This document shows, in pieces, positions 34,496 through 45,524 of a stretch of 64,000 nucleotides of DNA. The number at the start of each line of letters is the position of its first letter. Within the stretch, counting starts at the first letter, position 1. This stretch comes from Pontibacter lucknowensis (GTDB lineage Bacteria > Bacteroidota > Bacteroidia > Cytophagales > Hymenobacteraceae): the NCBI RefSeq assembly GCF_900156415.1, contig NZ_FTNM01000005.1:363261-427260 (forward strand). Reading direction: 5' to 3'. The translations under genes and the position numbers were made by a program. Below the pieces are notes generated by a model. It saw only the letters and a program-made list of their open reading frames with translations, had not been told where the DNA came from and did not search any database.

Positions 34496-36769
34496 ATGAT
34501 CAAAGTAAACAAAGAGGACGCACTTAACTACCACATGCAGGGCCAGCCCGGCAAAATAGAAGTAGTGCCGACTAAAATGCTGAGCACACAGCATGACCTG
34601 GCTCTGGCTTACTCTCCTGGAGTAGCTGAGCCCTGCAAAGAAATAGCCGCTGACAAAGAGAATGTTTATAAATATACCGCAAAAGGAAACCTGGTAGGGG
34701 TAATTTCAAACGGAACTGCAGTACTGGGCTTGGGAAATATTGGTCCTGACGCCTCTAAGCCAGTAATGGAAGGAAAAGGTGTATTGTTCAAAAAATTTGC
34801 AGGTATAGATGTATTCGACATTGAGATAGATTGCACCGACCCTGAGGAATTCATCCGAATCGTGAAATCGCTGGAGCCGACCTTCGGCGGCATTAACCTG
34901 GAGGATATCAAGGCTCCTGAAAGCTTCAAAATAGAGAACGCGCTGAAAGAGCAGATGAATATTCCGCTCATGCACGATGACCAGCATGGCACGGCCATCA
35001 TTTCGGCTGCAGCTTTGCTGAACGCACTGGAGCTCGCTGGCAAAAGAATCGAAGAAGTACAGATCGTGATGAACGGGGCAGGTGCCGCCGCCATTGCCTG
35101 CGCCAAGCTTTATGTGGCTTTGGGCGCCAAACTTGACAACATCGTGATGTTTGACAAGGACGGTATCATCCGTCCGGAGCGTAACGACCTTGATATTTAC
35201 CGTGCCCAGTTTGTAACGCTGCGCAAAATCAACACCCTGGCTGAGGCCATGAAAGGTGCTGACGTGTTCATCGGACTTTCGGCTGGTAACGTGCTGGATC
35301 CTGAGCTGGTGAAACTGATGGCGAACGATCCGATCATATTCGCGCTGGCTAACCCAGACCCGGAAATTCCTTACGCCGTGGCAATGGAAACCCGTGAGGA
35401 TCTGATCATGGCAACAGGCCGTTCAGATCATCCGAACCAGGTAAACAACGTTCTTGGCTTCCCCTATATCTTTAGAGGAGCACTGGATGTGCGCGCCACT
35501 GAGATCAACGAAGCGATGAAACTAGCTGCTGTGCGCGCCTTGGCGGACCTCGCGAAAGAACCTGTTCCGGAGATGGTGCACAAGGCCTATGGTGACAACA
35601 CCATTTCTTTTGGCCGCACTTACCTTATACCTAAGCCGCTCGACCCACGCCTGATCACCACGGTATCGCCGGCGGTGGCAAAGGCAGCCATTGAGAGTGG
35701 TGTCGCCAAGCACCCGATCACCAATTGGGAGGCTTACGAGACAGAACTGCAGGAGCGCATCGGCATCGACCAGAAGCTGATGACCCGTATTACCAACCAG
35801 GCCAAGAAGAACCCGAAAACGGTAGTATTTGCCGAGGCAGATCATTACAAGATCCTGAAAGCGGCTCAGATCGTAAAAGAGCAGCGCATTGCCAACCCGA
35901 TCCTGCTGGGCAACAAAGCACGTATTGCCGCAATCATTGAGGAAACCAACCTGGACCTGCACGACTGCGTGATCATCGACCCATACGAAGAAGAGCAAAA
36001 GCGCGAAGAGTTTGCCCAACTCCTTTACGCAAAGCGCCAGCGCAAAGGCCTTACGCTGTTTGACAGCCGCCGCCAGATGCGCGACCGCAATTACTTCGGT
36101 GCCATGATGCTCGAAACCGGCGAAGCAGATGCACTTATCTCAGGTCTTACCCGCGACTATTCCAAAACCATTCTACCGTCCTTACAGATAATAGGGGTTG
36201 AAGAAGGTATAAACAAAGTGGCAGGTATGTACATCATCCTGAGCAAAAAAGAGCCTTATTTCTTTGCCGATACAACCGTAAACGTAAACCCGACTGCCGA
36301 TGAACTGGTAGATATCATTGGCCTGACAGCCCGTGCTGTTCGTTTCTTTGACACAGAGCCTCGCATGGCCGTATTGTCGTACTCTAACTTTGGTTCGGTA
36401 CAGGGTGACATACCTAACAAAGGAGCTGAGGCAGTGCGCAAAGCAAAGCAGCGCTACCCTGACCTGATGATAGATGGCGAGATGCAGGCGAATACGGCCA
36501 TGAACCGACACCTGCTGAAGGAGCATTATCCATTCAGCGAACTAGCGGACAAAGGAGCGAACACACTTATTTTCCCGACGCTTACATCGGGCAACATTGC
36601 CTACAAACTGCTACAGGAAATAGGTGGTGCTGAGGCGATTGGCCCGGTATTGATGGGTATGCGCAAACCTGTGCATATTCTACAACTGGGCAGTTCTATC
36701 CGTGAAATCGTTAACATGGTGGCCATTGCTGTCGTAGATGCTCAAAACTATAATAATAAACATATATAG
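34496..36769 (+). CDS. maeB: NADP-dependent malic enzyme (malic/phosphotransacetylase fusion)
   Basis: 757 residues. Converts malate to pyruvate and CO2 with NADPH. Residues 1-425 form the malic enzyme ([57 protein letters not shown]ossmann motif), and 430-757 resemble phosphotransacetylase ([40 protein letters not shown]), which in MaeB senses acetyl-CoA rather than catalysing. Start set at the ATG at 34496, matching the family N-terminus; a GTG 14 codons upstream is less likely. Its stop abuts the ruvA start. Confidence 0.95.
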   Translation: MIKVNKEDALNYHMQGQPGKIEVVPTKMLSTQHDLALAYSPGVAEPCKEIAADKENVYKYTAKGNLVGVISNGTAVLGLGNIGPDASKPVMEGKGVLFKKFAGIDVFDIEIDCTDPEEFIRIVKSLEPTFGGINLEDIKAPESFKIENALKEQMNIPLMHDDQHGTAIISAAALLNALELAGKRIEEVQIVMNGAGAAAIACAKLYVALGAKLDNIVMFDKDGIIRPERNDLDIYRAQFVTLRKINTLAEAMKGADVFIGLSAGNVLDPELVKLMANDPIIFALANPDPEIPYAVAMETREDLIMATGRSDHPNQVNNVLGFPYIFRGALDVRATEINEAMKLAAVRALADLAKEPVPEMVHKAYGDNTISFGRTYLIPKPLDPRLITTVSPAVAKAAIESGVAKHPITNWEAYETELQERIGIDQKLMTRITNQAKKNPKTVVFAEADHYKILKAAQIVKEQRIANPILLGNKARIAAIIEETNLDLHDCVIIDPYEEEQKREEFAQLLYAKRQRKGLTLFDSRRQMRDRNYFGAMMLETGEADALISGLTRDYSKTILPSLQIIGVEEGINKVAGMYIILSKKEPYFFADTTVNVNPTADELVDIIGLTARAVRFFDTEPRMAVLSYSNFGSVQGDIPNKGAEAVRKAKQRYPDLMIDGEMQANTAMNRHLLKEHYPFSELADKGANTLIFPTLTSGNIAYKLLQEIGGAEAIGPVLMGMRKPVHILQLGSSIREIVNMVAIAVVDAQNYNNKHI

Positions 36770-37363
36770 ATGATTGCATACATTGATGGCAAGCTTGCCG
36801 TAAAAGATCCAACCTATGTCATTGTTGACGTCAATGGCATAGGCTATCAGATCAGGATCTCCCTCAGCACATATTCGTCGCTGCCAGAGGGAGAGCGCTG
36901 CAAGTTGCATACCTACCTGCACATCAAGGAGGATGCTCATACCTTATATGGCTTCACCACGGCCGCCGAGAAGGAAACCTTCCTGCACCTGATCTCCATA
37001 TCAGGTGTAGGACCCAATACGGGGCTTATGATTTTGTCATCACTTTCGGTAGACGAGGTGCAGCAGGCTATAGTGCGGGAAGATGTTCGCACGATTCAGC
37101 ATGTAAAGGGAATCGGGGCCAAAACTGCGCAGCGCATCATATTGGAATTAAAAGACAAAATAAAGAAAGAAACCATGTTGGCTGGTAGCACAGTAGTTCC
37201 GGTTTCTGCACACAATACGTCACGGGCAGAAGCGTTATCAGCATTAGTTACACTAGGCTTTGCCAAGAACGTGGCAGAGAAAACGCTCGATGCAATCATC
37301 AAGCGGGAGGACAGAAGCCTTAGCGTAGAGGAACTTATAAAATTTGCCTTAAAGTCTTCTTAA
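36770..37363 (+). CDS. ruvA: Holliday junction branch migration protein RuvA
   Basis: 197 residues. RuvA binds four-way junctions and loads the RuvB motor. The OB-fold N-domain (MIAYIDGKLAVKDPTYVIVDVNGIGY), the acidic-pin region, the two HhH motifs (SISGVGPNTGL and VKGIGAKTAQRIILELKDKI) and the C-terminal RuvB-binding domain are in order. ruvB and ruvC are not adjacent. In other Bacteroidota ruvA also sits next to sprA. Confidence 0.96.
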   Translation: MIAYIDGKLAVKDPTYVIVDVNGIGYQIRISLSTYSSLPEGERCKLHTYLHIKEDAHTLYGFTTAAEKETFLHLISISGVGPNTGLMILSSLSVDEVQQAIVREDVRTIQHVKGIGAKTAQRIILELKDKIKKETMLAGSTVVPVSAHNTSRAEALSALVTLGFAKNVAEKTLDAIIKREDRSLSVEELIKFALKSS

Positions 37364-37378
37364 TCGGTAGAGCCCAAC

Positions 37379-40300
37379 TTGATCTGGAAAAGTAAAAAAA
37401 ACAGCCTGCTGTTTGCTACGGTTGCTGCTATCACTATGCTGGCATGGTGGTCGCAGGCTGCAGCATTGCGTTCACACAGCAGGTTTCAAACCCTTATTTT
37501 TTCAGATTTTTTCCAACAGGATACCATTCCGCAGGACTCTGCCCGACTACAACCCTATATCCCAAGTCGCCGCCCGACTTTTACGCCGAGCGATCGGCTT
37601 GGGAATCCTTTTGGCACCCGGCCAAGCTCTTCGCCCCTGCTACTAGGTCAGCCGTCTAATATTGAGCTTGAGATACAGCTTGACGACAGCCTGCAGCAGT
37701 ACAACATCAACGAGCGCATGGGTGAACTGGACTACCGCCTGCCATCTACCATGTCATGGGAGGAGTACTCACGCTACCAGCGCCAACAGGCTATACGCGA
37801 TTACTGGCGCAGCAAGTCCGCTGGGTTGGATGGTGAAAGCGTAGTAAGCGGTCGCCGCCTGGTACCCAAGATCTACATCAGCCCGGTGTTTGACCGCGTG
37901 TTCGGAGGAAACTTTGTGGACATTCAGCCGAACGGTAATGTCAACCTGAAATTCGGAGCCCGCTTTAACCGCAACGAGAACCCGTCCATCCCCCTTCGAC
38001 AGCAGCGCACCGGTGACTTTGATTTCGATCAGAACATCTCGCTCAATCTGGTGGGTAAGATCGGTGAGAAAATGCGCCTGAACTTTAACTGGGACAACAA
38101 CGCCAACTTCGAGTTCGAGAACAACATGAAGCTGGACTATACCGGCTTTGAGGAGGAGATCATTCGCAAGATAGAGGCCGGTAACGTGAGCCTGCCGCTC
38201 AACAACTCCCTCATCACCGGCGCCCAGAACCTCTTCGGTGTGAAAACACAGCTTCAGTTCGGCCGGTTGGGCGTAACCACCATTGCCGCCAACGTGCGCG
38301 GACGTAACGACGAAGTGGTGATCCAGAACGGGGCACAGAACAAGCCATTCGAGATCAGGGCCGACAACTACGACCGTGACCGCCACTTCTTCCTGTCGCA
38401 ATTCTTCAGGGGCCGCTACGACCGTACTTTGCAGAACCTGCCGTTGGTGAACTCCGGTATCGTGATTCGCCGATTGGAACTGTACGTGACCAACAACAAC
38501 CGCGGCACTGAGAACCTGCGTAACATGGTGGCTTACATGGACCTCGGGGAGGCGGACCCATTCCGCAATCAGTTTGAGCGCAACCCACTGGCTCCGGCCG
38601 CTAACAATGCCAACGGACTTTATGGCCAGATCGCCAATAACCCCAGCGCCCGTAACAACGACCAGGTAGACGCATACCTGAGAAGCCTGGGTCTGCAGAA
38701 AGCCATCGACTTTGAACATGTGCGCGCCCGTCGTTTGGACCCGCGTGAGTATAAGTTCAACCCACAGCTGGGTTATATCTCGCTTACCACAGCCCTGCTA
38801 CCTGACCAGGTACTAGGCGTAGCCTTTGAGTATACTTATAATGGCCAGACCTACAAGGTAGGTGAGCTGATGGAGGACTATCAGAACCTGCGTGACGACC
38901 AGGTTATCCACATGAAGTTGCTGAAGGCCACCAACCCGGCCCTGGAGTATCCGACCTGGGATCTGATGATGAAAAACGTCTACAGCCTGGATGCGACACA
39001 GGTGAACCGTCAGAACTTCCAACTTCAGATCGTATACAAAGACGACGAAACAGGCGTCGATATCACGAGCTTGAAAGAGCCGAGCCCAATCCAGAACATC
39101 CCGCTGATCGAGGTGCTCAACCTGGATAACGTGAATACGAACAATGACAAACCACGCGATGGCAACTTCGACTTCCTGGAAGGTATAACCATTGACCCCG
39201 AGACCGGGCGCATCATCTTCCCGGTGGTGGAGCCGTTTGGCTCATACCTGGCCAGCCAATTTGAAGGACGGCAGGATTTAATCGAACGCTACGTATTTCA
39301 GGAGCTCTACGAACAGACCCAGACCGATGCCCAACAGAACACACTGAAGGCAAAGTTCTTCCTCAAAGGTCGTTTCCAGGCTAGCTCCACAGACGAAATC
39401 ATGCTGCCAGGTTTCCGTATCGCCGAGGGTTCGGTAGCGGTATACTCCGGTGGCACACGCCTGGAGGAAGGCACCGACTACCAGGTGTTCTATGACCTGG
39501 GCCGCATCAAGATCCTGAACCCAAGCTACATCGCTTCTGCCAGTGACCTGCGTGTGACCTATGAAAAAGCCGAACTGCTCAATATTCAGCCTCGCACCCT
39601 GCTCGGCGCCCGCTTTGACTACCGCTTGAACAATGACCTGAATCTGGGCGGTACCGTGCTCCACCTGAACGAACGGCCTTACATCAACCGCGTGAGTATC
39701 GGCGACGAGCCAACCAACAACACAATTTATGGTCTGGACGTGAATTTCAACCGAGAGTCGCGCTTCCTGACGAAGATGACGGATATGATTCCGTTCATCC
39801 AGACTAAAGTGCCGTCGAGCGTGACCTTCAGCGGTGAGTTTGCGCATCTGGTACCCTCACCGTCCAAGTCGCCGGTGAACGAAGACGGCACCTCATACCT
39901 GGATGACTTTGAAGGCGCCGAAACACCGTTTAGTCTGGGGGGCTTCAACAACACTACCTGGCGATTAGCTGCCACTCCTGCACCACTGGCGCAGGGGGAT
40001 GGCCTGGAGCATGCCTACAATCGTGCCCGTGTGGCCTGGTATACTATCGACCAGATCTTCTACCGCGACAGCGAAGGCCTGCGCCCGAGCAATATCAACG
40101 ACGAAGAACTCCGGAACCATTATGTGCGCCCTGTTCCCCGTTACGAAGTGTTCCCTGGCCGTGACCGTGAGATTGCCAACGCCTATGAGTATACCTTCGA
40201 TATGGCTTACTACCCACGGGAGCGCGGGCAGTACAACTACAATCCCAACCTGGACGCACAGGGCAGACTGCAGGGCGACCCACGCAAGAACTGGGGCGGT

Positions 40301-43300
40301 ATCAGCCGTGAGATTACCTTTGATACAGACTTTGACAACGCCAACGTGGAGTATGTGGAGTTCTGGCTCATGGATCCTTTCCTGACAGGACCGAACGGAC
40401 GGAAAGATGCCAACGGCAACCCGATCGTAAGCAACGAAGGAGGCGAGCTTGTGCTTAACCTGGGCAATGTGTCGGAGGATATTCTGAAAGACAACCGCTA
40501 CTCATTTGAGAACGGCCTGCCAACCTCCGCGAGTGATAACCAGAACTTACAGACTACCGAGTGGGGCCGCGTGACCACACAACAATTCCTGACCGATGCT
40601 TTCTCGGCTGTGCCAGGCGCACGTGCATTCCAGGATATAGGCCTCGATGGTTTAGGCGATAATGCAGAGCGTGAGTTTTTCCAGAATACCTTCCTGGGCC
40701 GAATACCTGGCGGAGCACCTCAAAATGTCCTCTCCGACCCGTCAGCTGATAACTTCCTGCACCACCTGGATGCGAGCTATGACCAGCAAAATGCCGGCAT
40801 TCTGGAACGTTACAAGCGCTTCAACGGCATGGAGGGCAACTCACCGGAACAAAGCCGCTTCTCTAATTATGCTTTCCCGGACAAGGAAGACCTGAACCGC
40901 GACAACGTAATCAGTGACCTGGAGCAGTACTACGAGTATAAGATCCGACTACAGCCGGGTGACATGAGCGTAGGCCAGAACTACATCGTGGACAAGATCG
41001 TGGACACCAGAACCGGTGACAACGTAACCTGGTACCAGTTCCGCGTGCCGGTACGCCAGCCAACGGGCAATGTGGGCAACATCAATGGCTTCAAGTCGAT
41101 CCGTTTCATGCGCATGTACATGACTGAGTTTGCCGACCCGGTGGTGCTGCGCTTTGTGCAGTTCCAGTTTGTGGCGAACCAGTGGCGTACTTTCCTGCAG
41201 CCGATCACCGACGGCAACCCTTGCCTGAACTGTACGGATGATGCCCGCTCGTTTACAGTTTCGACAGTGAACATAGAGGAAAACAGTGAGACCGGCAATG
41301 ATGAAACGATCATTCCTTATGACATGCCACCAGGTATAGAGCGCCTGCGCGACTATGCCGCCACGAACAACCGTCGCCAGAATGAGCAGTCGCTTCAACT
41401 TTGCGTCGAGGACCTGAAAGACTCTTTCTCCAAGGCCGTGTATAAGAACCTGTCCATTGACATGCTGATCTACAAGCGCCTCAAGCTGTTCCTGCATGCC
41501 CAGACCCGCGACCCTAATACCCGCGACGATGATGTGCAGGCTTTCATTAGGATAGGCACGGACTATACCCAAAACTACTACGAATACGTGGTGCCGCTCA
41601 AACTTACACCACCGGGTACAAGAAGCCGCGAAGGCATCTGGCTTGCCGAGAACGAGATCGATGTTGCTATTGAAGATTTTGTAAATGCCAAGGTAGAGCG
41701 TAACAGAGCCGTTGGTGGCTGGGACAACCGCCGTCCATGGGAAGTAATGCTAGAGGGTGGCAAGATGATTCGTGTGGTGGGTAACCCGGATTTCAGTGAG
41801 GTGCAGAGTGTAATGATCGGTGTGCGCAACCCTACCGTGCCTGGCGAAGATGCGCGTCCGCAATCGGTTTGTATCTGGGTGAACGAGCTTCGTGTAACCG
41901 ACTTCCGGAACAATTCGGGCTGGGCCGCCAATGCCCGTCTCAACACCAAACTGGCTGATTTTGCCAACATTACGGCCACAGGTAGCTACACCACCATCGG
42001 TTTCGGAGCGCTGCAGCAGAAGATCGCCCAGCGAGCCCGCGAAAACACCGCTATATTTGATGTGAGCGCCAACATTGTAGCCGATAAGTTCCTGCCTGAG
42101 AAGCTGGGTATAAAAGTGCCGGTATCGGTGCAGTATGGCACCATGAACAGCGCACCGCAATTTGACCCGCTCGACAAGGATGTGCCGCTGGAACAGTCGG
42201 TCACGCGATATGAGACTGATGAATCACAGCGGGAGTACAGGCGGGAAGTAAGCACAAGAGAAACCCGCAAGAGTGTGAGTTTGCTGAATGTGCGCAAGGA
42301 ACGGACAAATCCGGAGGCCAAGGTGCGTCCGTATGACGTGGAAAACCTGTCTTTCTCCTACTCCTACGCCGAGCGCCTGTTTACCAACATCGAGACGGAC
42401 CGCGACTTTACCCGCACCTATACCGGAGCGGTCGCCTATACCTATACCAACACGCCACGCAACTACGAGTTCTTCGCCCAAAGCGAGCGACTTAAGTCGC
42501 CGTACATGCGCCTGATCAAAGACCTGAACTTTACGCCGCTGCCGAGCCGCTTTGCCTTCCGCGCTGACCTCGACCGCAGGTATAACGAGACCTTCCTGCA
42601 GCGCCGCGATCCGGGTTCCGGCCTGATCACCTCCAGAGGTATAGAACCTGTGTTCCAGAAGTACTTCTTCTTCAACCGCATCTACGACCTGAAATGGGAT
42701 ATCAGCAAGAGCCTGTCACTGGACTACACCGCTACCAACCGTGCCGTGGTAGACGAACCGGACTACCGCATCAACCGCGATGTGGACTCACTGCGCTACA
42801 AGAACAAGGTGATCTGGGACAACCTGCGCAATTTTGGTCGTAATACAAACTTCAATCAGCTGGTAGCCGCCAACTACAAGGTGCCTTTCGAGAAATTTCC
42901 GCTCACCGACTGGCTGGGCGCTGAGACCCGCTATGCTGTTACGTACATCTGGACGGCAGGCTCCACGGCCCTGAACCAGGACGCGCCTTTCCGTTTGGGT
43001 AACACGGCAGAGAATAACACCGAGTTCAGCGTGAACGGTCGCTTTGATATGGTAAAGCTCTACAACAAGGTGAAATTTCTGAAAGACGTGAACAGCCCGA
43101 CGCAACCGCAAGGCAGACCACCTGTGCCTGCACCGGGCGATACGGCTGTGAAGAAACAGTCGGAGATGAAGTTTGCCAAGGGGCTGGCCCGCTTCCTGAT
43201 GATGACCCGCTCGGTGAACTTCACCTACCTGCAAAACCAGGGCACCATGATGCCGGGCTACCTGCCGCGCACCAAGATGCTTGGCTTTGACGATGGCTTT

Positions 43301-44566
43301 GACGCGCCCGGTCTGCCGTTCATCCTCGGCCGCCAGTACGACCTGGATGAGCTTTACAACCGTGCTTTTACAAACGGTTGGTATACCGATAGCAGCCAGT
43401 ACCTGAACACACCGTTTAGCGGCATCAAGACAGAAACGCTCACGGCCAGAGCCAACATGGAGCCGTTCCGAAACTTTAACCTGCAGCTGGACGCACGCCG
43501 CAACATGTCCGAAATACAGGAGGTGTTCTACCGCAAGCAGTTTGATGACTTCGGCAACATTGGCACTGTGAACGAGCGTCAGAACCCGATCAACACCGGT
43601 TCGTTCAGCACCTCCTTCTTTGCGCTGGGCACCATGTTCGAATCTACTGCGGGAGGCACTTCGGCTGCTTTCGATAATTTCATCCGCAACCGTTACGAAA
43701 TACGCGAGCGCCTCACCAATGCCAATGCGGCAGCCGGTGACTCAGGCTATACCCTGAACTCACAGGACGTGCTTCTGCAGTCGTTCCTGTACGCTTATCA
43801 GGGGCGTGATGCCAGTGGATTCCAGGCCAAAGGAGGCAACCCATTCAAGCGACTGCCTATACCTAACTGGCGTGTTGATTACAATGGTCTGTCGCAGCTT
43901 GCCTTCTTCAAGCGTTGGTTCAGCCAGGTCAACCTGACACACTCGTATAACTCCACCTACAACGTAACGAGCTTCACCACTTCACTGGCTTATGAAAACA
44001 GCCCGGGTGACTACCCAACACGCACCAACGAGTTTGGGCAGCTGATCCCGTACTACATCGTAAACCAGCTCACGGTGCAGGAACGTCTGGAGCTGCTGGG
44101 AGTGAACTTCCGCACCAACACCAACCTGACCGGCCGCATTGGGTACAGGATAGAGCGTAACCTGTCACTGAACCTTACCAATGCCCAGGTAACTGAGACC
44201 AACGTGAAGGACTATACTTTCGGCTTTGGGTATAGCACCACGAACTTCCGTATACCTTTCCGGATAGGCGGTGAGCGGCGCACCCTGGAAAACGAGCTAA
44301 CCATGCGCATGGACATGTCAGTGCGTGACAACCAGACCGTACAACGGGCCATTGCGCAGGACGATCAGGGCAACGAGATCAGCCAGAACCAGATCACCAA
44401 CGGTACCCGCCAGGTGCAGCTGCGGCCAACCGTGGATTATGTCCTGAGCCAGCGCGTGAACATACAGTTCTACCTGCTGCGCACCGTGTCCGACCCTAAA
44501 ATTTCCACCTCGTTCCGTAACAGTGTGTCGGAAGGTGGAGTACAGCTACGTGTTAGTCTGCAATAA
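37379..44566 (+). CDS. sprA: Cell surface protein SprA/SOV, type IX secretion translocon
   Basis: 2395 residues, the usual size for SprA. A giant outer membrane barrel that forms the T9SS pore and also underlies gliding in gliding species. A signal peptide (MIWKSKKNSLLFATVAAITM...SQAAAL) needs the TTG start at 37379; a Met 19 codons later would delete it. The protein then shows repeated Tyr/Asn-rich barrel strands, such as FGARFNRNENPSIPL, NLNFGGTVLHLNERPY-like segments, DFEGAETPFSLGGFN and the C-terminal QLRVSLQ strand. Directly follows ruvA (15-bp gap). Confidence 0.95.
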   Translation: MIWKSKKNSLLFATVAAITMLAWWSQAAALRSHSRFQTLIFSDFFQQDTIPQDSARLQPYIPSRRPTFTPSDRLGNPFGTRPSSSPLLLGQPSNIELEIQLDDSLQQYNINERMGELDYRLPSTMSWEEYSRYQRQQAIRDYWRSKSAGLDGESVVSGRRLVPKIYISPVFDRVFGGNFVDIQPNGNVNLKFGARFNRNENPSIPLRQQRTGDFDFDQNISLNLVGKIGEKMRLNFNWDNNANFEFENNMKLDYTGFEEEIIRKIEAGNVSLPLNNSLITGAQNLFGVKTQLQFGRLGVTTIAANVRGRNDEVVIQNGAQNKPFEIRADNYDRDRHFFLSQFFRGRYDRTLQNLPLVNSGIVIRRLELYVTNNNRGTENLRNMVAYMDLGEADPFRNQFERNPLAPAANNANGLYGQIANNPSARNNDQVDAYLRSLGLQKAIDFEHVRARRLDPREYKFNPQLGYISLTTALLPDQVLGVAFEYTYNGQTYKVGELMEDYQNLRDDQVIHMKLLKATNPALEYPTWDLMMKNVYSLDATQVNRQNFQLQIVYKDDETGVDITSLKEPSPIQNIPLIEVLNLDNVNTNNDKPRDGNFDFLEGITIDPETGRIIFPVVEPFGSYLASQFEGRQDLIERYVFQELYEQTQTDAQQNTLKAKFFLKGRFQASSTDEIMLPGFRIAEGSVAVYSGGTRLEEGTDYQVFYDLGRIKILNPSYIASASDLRVTYEKAELLNIQPRTLLGARFDYRLNNDLNLGGTVLHLNERPYINRVSIGDEPTNNTIYGLDVNFNRESRFLTKMTDMIPFIQTKVPSSVTFSGEFAHLVPSPSKSPVNEDGTSYLDDFEGAETPFSLGGFNNTTWRLAATPAPLAQGDGLEHAYNRARVAWYTIDQIFYRDSEGLRPSNINDEELRNHYVRPVPRYEVFPGRDREIANAYEYTFDMAYYPRERGQYNYNPNLDAQGRLQGDPRKNWGGISREITFDTDFDNANVEYVEFWLMDPFLTGPNGRKDANGNPIVSNEGGELVLNLGNVSEDILKDNRYSFENGLPTSASDNQNLQTTEWGRVTTQQFLTDAFSAVPGARAFQDIGLDGLGDNAEREFFQNTFLGRIPGGAPQNVLSDPSADNFLHHLDASYDQQNAGILERYKRFNGMEGNSPEQSRFSNYAFPDKEDLNRDNVISDLEQYYEYKIRLQPGDMSVGQNYIVDKIVDTRTGDNVTWYQFRVPVRQPTGNVGNINGFKSIRFMRMYMTEFADPVVLRFVQFQFVANQWRTFLQPITDGNPCLNCTDDARSFTVSTVNIEENSETGNDETIIPYDMPPGIERLRDYAATNNRRQNEQSLQLCVEDLKDSFSKAVYKNLSIDMLIYKRLKLFLHAQTRDPNTRDDDVQAFIRIGTDYTQNYYEYVVPLKLTPPGTRSREGIWLAENEIDVAIEDFVNAKVERNRAVGGWDNRRPWEVMLEGGKMIRVVGNPDFSEVQSVMIGVRNPTVPGEDARPQSVCIWVNELRVTDFRNNSGWAANARLNTKLADFANITATGSYTTIGFGALQQKIAQRARENTAIFDVSANIVADKFLPEKLGIKVPVSVQYGTMNSAPQFDPLDKDVPLEQSVTRYETDESQREYRREVSTRETRKSVSLLNVRKERTNPEAKVRPYDVENLSFSYSYAERLFTNIETDRDFTRTYTGAVAYTYTNTPRNYEFFAQSERLKSPYMRLIKDLNFTPLPSRFAFRADLDRRYNETFLQRRDPGSGLITSRGIEPVFQKYFFFNRIYDLKWDISKSLSLDYTATNRAVVDEPDYRINRDVDSLRYKNKVIWDNLRNFGRNTNFNQLVAANYKVPFEKFPLTDWLGAETRYAVTYIWTAGSTALNQDAPFRLGNTAENNTEFSVNGRFDMVKLYNKVKFLKDVNSPTQPQGRPPVPAPGDTAVKKQSEMKFAKGLARFLMMTRSVNFTYLQNQGTMMPGYLPRTKMLGFDDGFDAPGLPFILGRQYDLDELYNRAFTNGWYTDSSQYLNTPFSGIKTETLTARANMEPFRNFNLQLDARRNMSEIQEVFYRKQFDDFGNIGTVNERQNPINTGSFSTSFFALGTMFESTAGGTSAAFDNFIRNRYEIRERLTNANAAAGDSGYTLNSQDVLLQSFLYAYQGRDASGFQAKGGNPFKRLPIPNWRVDYNGLSQLAFFKRWFSQVNLTHSYNSTYNVTSFTTSLAYENSPGDYPTRTNEFGQLIPYYIVNQLTVQERLELLGVNFRTNTNLTGRIGYRIERNLSLNLTNAQVTETNVKDYTFGFGYSTTNFRIPFRIGGERRTLENELTMRMDMSVRDNQTVQRAIAQDDQGNEISQNQITNGTRQVQLRPTVDYVLSQRVNIQFYLLRTVSDPKISTSFRNSVSEGGVQLRVSLQ

Positions 44567-44568
44567 TT

Positions 44569-44598
44569 TTTGGCATTGCGAAAAAGACCGTATTTTTG
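44569..44598 (+). promoter_or_regulatory. Promoter of gcvH
   Basis: TTTG (44569-44572), an 18-nt spacer and TATTTTTG (44591-44598), immediately after the sprA stop. The spacer is a little short but both boxes match. Confidence 0.5.
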
Positions 44599-44624
44599 GA
44601 CATCATTAACCCAAAGCGATAAAA

Positions 44625-45005
44625 ATGAATTTACCTGACAACCTAAAGTATACCAAAGACCACGAGTGGGTACGCATAGAAGGTGACGTAGCTTATGTAG
44701 GCATCACCGATTTCGCACAAAGCGAACTGGGCGACATCGTGTATGTTGACATTGACACAGTGGACAAGGATATCAACCAGAACGACGTGTTTGGTACAGT
44801 AGAAGCTGTAAAAACAGTTTCTGACCTGTTCAGTCCACTGAGCGGCACGGTGCTGGAGTTCAACGAAAAGCTGGACGGCAGCCCTGAGTTGGTAAACTCT
44901 GATCCTTATGGCGACGGCTGGATCATCAAAATGTCTATTGACGACGCCAGCGAAGTGGAAGGCCTGTTGACGGTTGAAGGCTACCGCGAAGTAATCGGTC
45001 AGTAA
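44625..45005 (+). CDS. gcvH: Glycine cleavage system H protein
   Basis: 126 residues. The H protein carries a lipoyl group on Lys63 in [11 protein letters not shown] and shuttles the aminomethyl group between P, T and L proteins. Landmarks [21 protein letters not shown] and the C-terminal [10 protein letters not shown] are present. No gcvP or gcvT nearby, so it is regulated separately from its partner enzymes. Confidence 0.97.
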   Translation: MNLPDNLKYTKDHEWVRIEGDVAYVGITDFAQSELGDIVYVDIDTVDKDINQNDVFGTVEAVKTVSDLFSPLSGTVLEFNEKLDGSPELVNSDPYGDGWIIKMSIDDASEVEGLLTVEGYREVIGQ

Positions 45006-45027
45006 TCTTGAACGTATAGAAGCAGGT

Positions 45028-45402
45028 TTGATCCTAAGGTATAATTTCTTTACCATTATTTGGGCAGCAGTGATCATGGTTTTGACGCTGCTGCCCTCCT
45101 CTTCTATGCCTGCCCTCTCCATCTGGGAGATCTTTTCTTTTGATTCATTTGCACACGCCTTCATGTTTGCCGTGCTCACTTACCTGATGGTGGTGGGTCT
45201 GAAGAAGCAATTTACCTTTCCGCGTGTGCAGCACTACGCCATCCGTACAGCCTTTTTTGTGAGCTCCATGTTTGGTATCGGCATCGAGCTGCTGCAGCAC
45301 TTCCTCATACCTGGCCGCCAGGGCGACATCATCGATGTGCTTAGTAACACCATCGGCTGTATACTTGGTATCCTGATCTTTAAGTGGATCTATAAAATGT
45401 AG
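45028..45402 (+). CDS. VanZ-like membrane protein
   Basis: 124 residues with three or four hydrophobic helices; the VanZ landmarks LTLLPSSSMP, DSFAHAFMFAVLTYL and GIELLQHFLIPGRQGDIIDVLSN are clear. VanZ itself mediates low teicoplanin resistance by an unknown mechanism; most members have no known role. TTG start at 45028 is needed to keep the first helix, as the first ATG lies 16 codons later. Starts 22 bp after gcvH. Confidence 0.87.
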   Translation: MILRYNFFTIIWAAVIMVLTLLPSSSMPALSIWEIFSFDSFAHAFMFAVLTYLMVVGLKKQFTFPRVQHYAIRTAFFVSSMFGIGIELLQHFLIPGRQGDIIDVLSNTIGCILGILIFKWIYKM

Positions 45403-45450
45403 CCCGGGTAGATAATCCCGACAGCAAAGCTTCTGTTCAAACACAGTTAT

Positions 45451-45477
45451 AAGCTTGGTTTTCAATAGATCAAGCTT
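45451..45477 (+). terminator. Weak terminator-like hairpin after the VanZ gene
   Basis: AAGCTTG pairs with CAAGCTT across 13 nt and is followed by TATTAGC; only a partial T-tract. Confidence 0.3.
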
Positions 45478-45524
45478 TATTAGCTATTGCCTATATGGCT
45501 GGTATTGATTAGCTTTAGTGCTAT

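Noticed and set aside
37769..38719. 316-codon minus-strand open frame inside sprA
   Set aside because: Val/His-rich translation without any motif, fully inside a clear SprA coding region.
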